DNA from: Candidatus Aenigmatarchaeota archaeon
GTDB taxonomy: Archaea; Aenigmatarchaeota; Aenigmatarchaeia; JACPZZ01
DNA: 8,602 nucleotides
NCBI GenBank assembly: GCA_016202795.1
Contig: JACQNY010000062.1
Span: 1 to 8,602 of the forward strand
Direction of reading: 5' to 3'
Shown: positions 6,174 through 8,602 of the stretch, piece by piece
How the letters are laid out: each line of letters starts with the position of its first letter
Position numbering within the stretch: the first letter of the stretch is position 1
Notes under the pieces: generated by a model
Database searches by the model: none
What the model was told of the DNA's origin: nothing
The model's input: only the letters and a program-made list of their open reading frames with translations
Made by a program: the position numbers and the translations under genes

Positions 6174-7703
6174 CTACCACCCCCTCTTCTTTTTTCTGAA
6201 TACCATTCTCGCAAGTTCTCTGACCGGCCTTGGCATGTTTCCCTTGGATTCTATGAATTTTATATCTTCATAAGTTATGGCCCTCATGGCAGACGCGGCC
6301 AAAATATAAACTGCGATGCCAGCCGCTACTGCCAAGGCAAATTTCGGATATAGCGGCAACGAAAGTGTAGATTTTATCAAAAACATGACGGCAATGGAGG
6401 CGATTGAGCTCACGATTATTTTAGCCAGTCTGTTGAATGGCAGCGAAACCCCTGCGTGAATTGATACAAACCTCATCCCGAGCACGACGCCAGCCGCATA
6501 AGCAAGAAGCGATGCGAAAGCGGACCCTGTGATGCCGAGGATTGGGACCAGCATTAGATTTAGCGATAGATTGATTCCTGCCATGGAAAACATTATCTTT
6601 GTGGTGATTATCGGCTTCCCTATCCCGTCAAGAGTGGTCTGGAACACGACAAATAGCGAATAAAATATCATGGAGACAGAAAGCACCCGTAGCGCAAGAG
6701 ACGCCGGGAGGAAGCTTTCGCTGAACAGAATACCTATAATGGCTTCCGGGAAAGTCACTAGTATTGCAACGAATGGCATTATCATCACAAGCAGCAGAAC
6801 AGACATTGTCCTTACGCCTTTTTTCACCTCGCTGAATCGCTTTCTTGAATATAGCTCTGAGATCAGCGGGAATGCGACGGCTGCAATGGAACCAGAGAAG
6901 ATCAGGAGGAGCTGGGAGGTCGGGAGGGCGACCTGATACAGGGCAACTTCCTGAAGTGTCCTGTGAAATGTTATGACAATTGTGTCGGTATAGCTTATTA
7001 CGATCGCCGCGATGCTGCTTACGAACACCGGCATGCTGAATTTTAGGAGTTTTTTTGTTAGGCCAAAAGACATCTTCGAAGCGTGTTTTGTTATCCCAAG
7101 TCCCTGGAAGCTCCTGAAAAATACGATGGTCGTCGCACAAGCCGCTATCAGGTATGCGACAGCAACCCCTGTCGCACCCATGTCGATAAATATCACAGAA
7201 AAAAGGAAGGTGAGCGCTATCCTTACCGGCTCGACGGATGCGTAAAGCTTGAGTTTCTGGTATCCCTGGAATACAGATTGGAATACAGTGAAGAACATGC
7301 TGGGGAAGAAGCTCAGCGTCATGAGCAGGAGTATTGGCTCTGCTGACGGGGATTTGAAGAGCGAGACCGAGATCTGCTCGCGGAAGATGAATACCAGCGC
7401 AGTGAAGGCGATTATCGTAAGCGTCTGGATGACAAAGACTGAAAGCACCGAAGATTTTATGTTGCCCTTCTCGTTGCGTATCATGAATTCCGGTATGTAT
7501 TTCGCGAGTGCCTGGTTGAGGCCGAGATATCTTACCAGGGTGAACAGGCCGATGAATGCGCTGACGGCGTAGAAGAGCCCGAAATCCTCCAGCGTAAGCG
7601 CCCTCGAAAGGAAAATTCTGAGCAGGTAACCGATAAATATCCCAAGCAGGGACAGTGAAAGAACAAAATAGCTATTTGACACAGCATTCCTTATTTTTTC
7701 CAT
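6174..7703 (-). CDS. polysaccharide flippase, Wzx/MATE-like membrane protein
   Basis: This 509-residue polytopic membrane protein of the MATE/MVF/polysaccharide-synthesis superfamily is predicted to flip a lipid-linked oligosaccharide across the cytoplasmic membrane. By eye there are about 14 hydrophobic segments, near residues 11-31, 43-60, 86-107, 123-145, 160-175, 178-195, 222-245, 256-280, 300-328, 335-357, 365-388, 391-413, 428-445 and 455-475, with a basic C-terminal tail (RKKKRGW). SYTDTIVITF (237-246) resembles the conserved Asp-containing helix of the family. The reading frame stays open upstream to 7967, but the extra 88 residues are hydrophilic, overlap the dehydratase in another frame and look unlike the family, so the ATG at 7703 is preferred. 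It lies 11 bases after the dehydratase stop with a weak GGCGATT SD site (7712-7706). Substrate cannot be deduced; the neighbours suggest a glycan. Confidence 0.9.
   Translation of the reverse strand: MEKIRNAVSNSYFVLSLSLLGIFIGYLLRIFLSRALTLEDFGLFYAVSAFIGLFTLVRYLGLNQALAKYIPEFMIRNEKGNIKSSVLSVFVIQTLTIIAFTALVFIFREQISVSLFKSPSAEPILLLMTLSFFPSMFFTVFQSVFQGYQKLKLYASVEPVRIALTFLFSVIFIDMGATGVAVAYLIAACATTIVFFRSFQGLGITKHASKMSFGLTKKLLKFSMPVFVSSIAAIVISYTDTIVITFHRTLQEVALYQVALPTSQLLLIFSGSIAAVAFPLISELYSRKRFSEVKKGVRTMSVLLLVMIMPFVAILVTFPEAIIGILFSESFLPASLALRVLSVSMIFYSLFVVFQTTLDGIGKPIITTKIMFSMAGINLSLNLMLVPILGITGSAFASLLAYAAGVVLGMRFVSIHAGVSLPFNRLAKIIVSSIASIAVMFLIKSTLSLPLYPKFALAVAAGIAVYILAASAMRAITYEDIKFIESKGNMPRPVRELARMVFRKKKRGW
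6177..6186 (-). promoter_or_regulatory. Shine-Dalgarno site of the glycosyltransferase gene
   Basis: On the minus strand GAGGGGGTGG lies within the last codons of the flippase gene, 4 bases before the GTG at 6172. It supports initiation upstream of the frameshift rather than at the ATG at 5985. Confidence 0.55.
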
Positions 7704-7714
7704 AGAATCGCCGC

Positions 7715-8602
7715 TTATGCGAGGTTTCTCCAGTAATCCAGGAGGTCTTTCATCGTCTGCTCGAATGGAATCTGCGGAACCCATCCTGTTTTCTTGTGGA
7801 ATTTGGAATAGTCTCCGAGAAGTATTTCTACGTCGCTCGGCCGCATTCTTGCAGGGTCCTGTCTTATCTCGATTTTCTTTTTCGACATGGAGAGCAGCAG
7901 CTGTAGCATGTCGCTGATTTTCCATCCCCTGCCGGAGCAGATATTGTATGCCTCGCCGTAATCGCATTTTTCAACAGCAATCGTGTAAGCCTTTACCACA
8001 TCTCGCACATCGGTAAAATCCCTGGATGCATTCAGGTTGCCGACAAAAATAACAGGCTCCTTTATCCCCTTTTCTATCTCAGCGATCTGCTTGGCGAAAT
8101 TCGATGTCGCAAAGACCTCGCCGCGCCGGGGTCCTGTATTATGAAACAGGTTGCCTCCCACACCCCCATGAAATACATGGTCTTCTGTTTCTAAATCGTA
8201 AACAAAACTATCGTATTGGACCTTCCGTATTTTTTTAATCATATCATGGGGTTTTTTCAAATGCTGGCCTTCCCTAGTGCCTCTTCCAACGGAATTCAGA
8301 TTTATGCTGAAATATCCGCTATTTCTGTCTTCGAAATTAAGCGTAACTCTTTGTCCTGTGGAATTTTTTATCAAATAGCAAAGTCCCATAGCCAAAATTC
8401 TTGACTTCGTTTTGAAGTTTTTGAATTCTGATGTGCTTTTGTAACCCTTCTTCAATCCGTCACCGTCATTAAAGCCCATTAAAAAGGCCTTTTTTATTTC
8501 ATTAGACGAGTTCAAAATAATTTTCGGAATTCTTTTATTGCCGTCCGAAGCGTAAAATTCCCTATAAAAGTAGTGAGCTAAATTCTGCGGTGACAATACA
8601 TA
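7715..8602 (-). CDS. gmd: GDP-mannose 4,6-dehydratase-type SDR, C-terminal part, with intein (5' end outside window)
   Basis: Only the 3' portion is in the window, and the frame is open to the right edge. Bases 8137-7715 encode the C-extein, 140 residues: TGPRRGEVFATSNFAKQ, then EPVIFVGNL, RDFTDVRDVV, YNICSG, RPSDV, and a TGW.P.IPFEQT...LLDYWR ending. This is the substrate-binding half of GDP-mannose 4,6-dehydratase or the closely related GDP-4-keto-6-deoxymannose reductase. Such enzymes start the synthesis of GDP-rhamnose, GDP-fucose or similar deoxysugars; a GDP-heptose dehydratase is also conceivable here. The NAD(P)-binding half and catalytic Tyr-Lys should lie beyond the window. Immediately before Thr (8137-8135) the frame continues as an intein, so a working enzyme needs protein splicing. 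A TTG at 8596 opens with no family-like N-terminus and is not a start. Confidence 0.88.
   Translation of the reverse strand, partial: YVLSPQNLAHYFYREFYASDGNKRIPKIILNSSNEIKKAFLMGFNDGDGLKKGYKSTSEFKNFKTKSRILAMGLCYLIKNSTGQRVTLNFEDRNSGYFSINLNSVGRGTREGQHLKKPHDMIKKIRKVQYDSFVYDLETEDHVFHGGVGGNLFHNTGPRRGEVFATSNFAKQIAEIEKGIKEPVIFVGNLNASRDFTDVRDVVKAYTIAVEKCDYGEAYNICSGRGWKISDMLQLLLSMSKKKIEIRQDPARMRPSDVEILLGDYSKFHKKTGWVPQIPFEQTMKDLLDYWRNLA
8138..8602 (-). mobile_element. intein with LAGLIDADG homing endonuclease (C-terminal part)
   Basis: The last 155 residues of an intein are visible; its N-terminal splicing block lies outside the window. The end carries intein blocks F and G: VYDLETEDHVFH followed by GGVGGNLFHN, with terminal Asn at 8140-8138, penultimate His, and Thr as the +1 extein nucleophile. 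Upstream, KRIPKIILN and FLMGFNDGDG (about 8444-8530) form a LAGLIDADG (block E) endonuclease motif with its acidic Asp, followed by SRILAMGLCYLI, as in DOD-type homing endonucleases. All visible splice residues are intact, so C-terminal cleavage should work. GC content counted by hand is about 36% here against about 49% in the C-extein, fitting later arrival. Uninterrupted relatives are expected to read N-H-T-G-P across the insertion point. Confidence 0.92.

Noticed and set aside
6628..7140. 170-codon open frame on the minus strand
   Set aside because: It is an out-of-frame shadow within the flippase gene, rich in Pro, Arg and Cys with no membrane segments or motifs.
7704..7967. 88-residue N-terminal extension of the flippase frame
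   Set aside because: It overlaps the dehydratase coding sequence in another frame, is Arg/Glu-rich and unlike any flippase N-terminus, and the ATG at 7703 follows the dehydratase stop directly.
8594..8596. TTG at 8596 as the start of the dehydratase/intein frame
   Set aside because: The frame stays open to the window edge (Tyr-Val precede it), and the position is inside an intein, so the true start must be outside.
1..8602. CRISPR array, tRNA, rRNA or insertion sequence
   Set aside because: No regularly spaced repeats, cloverleaf with a CCA-type end, rRNA-like stretch, transposase motif or terminal inverted repeats were seen by eye.

Overview
The window looks like part of a surface-glycan biosynthesis locus. 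It holds two gene sets that converge near position 5105. The host is probably an archaeon, possibly of a lineage known mainly from metagenomes, though a candidate-phylum bacterium cannot be excluded. The archaeal lean rests on a TTTAAAT TATA-like box with no recognisable bacterial -35/-10 pair upstream of the first gene, Shine-Dalgarno (SD) sites resembling GGTGATC, apparently frequent ATA (Ile) and AGA/AGG (Arg) codons, and an intein with a LAGLIDADG endonuclease in a metabolic gene. This is inference; there is no rRNA or other phylogenetic marker here.

Plus strand, 78-5110: a tightly packed operon. A GHMP-family heptose-7-phosphate 1-kinase (hddA-like), a sedoheptulose-7-phosphate isomerase (gmhA), and a single-chain fusion of a heptose-bisphosphate phosphatase (gmhB-like) with a sugar-1-phosphate nucleotidyltransferase (hddC-like) together cover every step from sedoheptulose 7-phosphate to a nucleotide-activated D-glycero-D-manno-heptose, most likely GDP-linked. 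An NAD-dependent sugar epimerase/dehydratase overlaps the fusion gene by one base and may modify the activated sugar. A folC-type Mur ligase (folate synthesis/polyglutamylation) closes the run and has no obvious link to glycans.

Minus strand, 8602-5104 (read right to left): the 3' part of a GDP-mannose 4,6-dehydratase-type gene interrupted by an intein whose start lies outside the window, then a 14-helix Wzx/MATE-type polysaccharide flippase, then a GT4 glycosyltransferase. The glycosyltransferase has a single-base frameshift after codon 10. Its first ten codons and the following 345 codons both read as good GT4 sequence, in different frames.

Taken together, the plus-strand set supplies an activated heptose, the Gmd-type enzyme supplies a GDP-deoxyhexose precursor, the GT4 enzyme adds a sugar to a lipid-linked glycan, and the flippase moves the glycan across the membrane. 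The two most notable items are the intein at the NH/TGP site of the dehydratase and the frameshift in the glycosyltransferase, which lies at a TTT-C site able to support +1 slippage. No tRNA, rRNA, CRISPR array or insertion sequence was seen, and no stretch longer than 300 bases lacks a gene.
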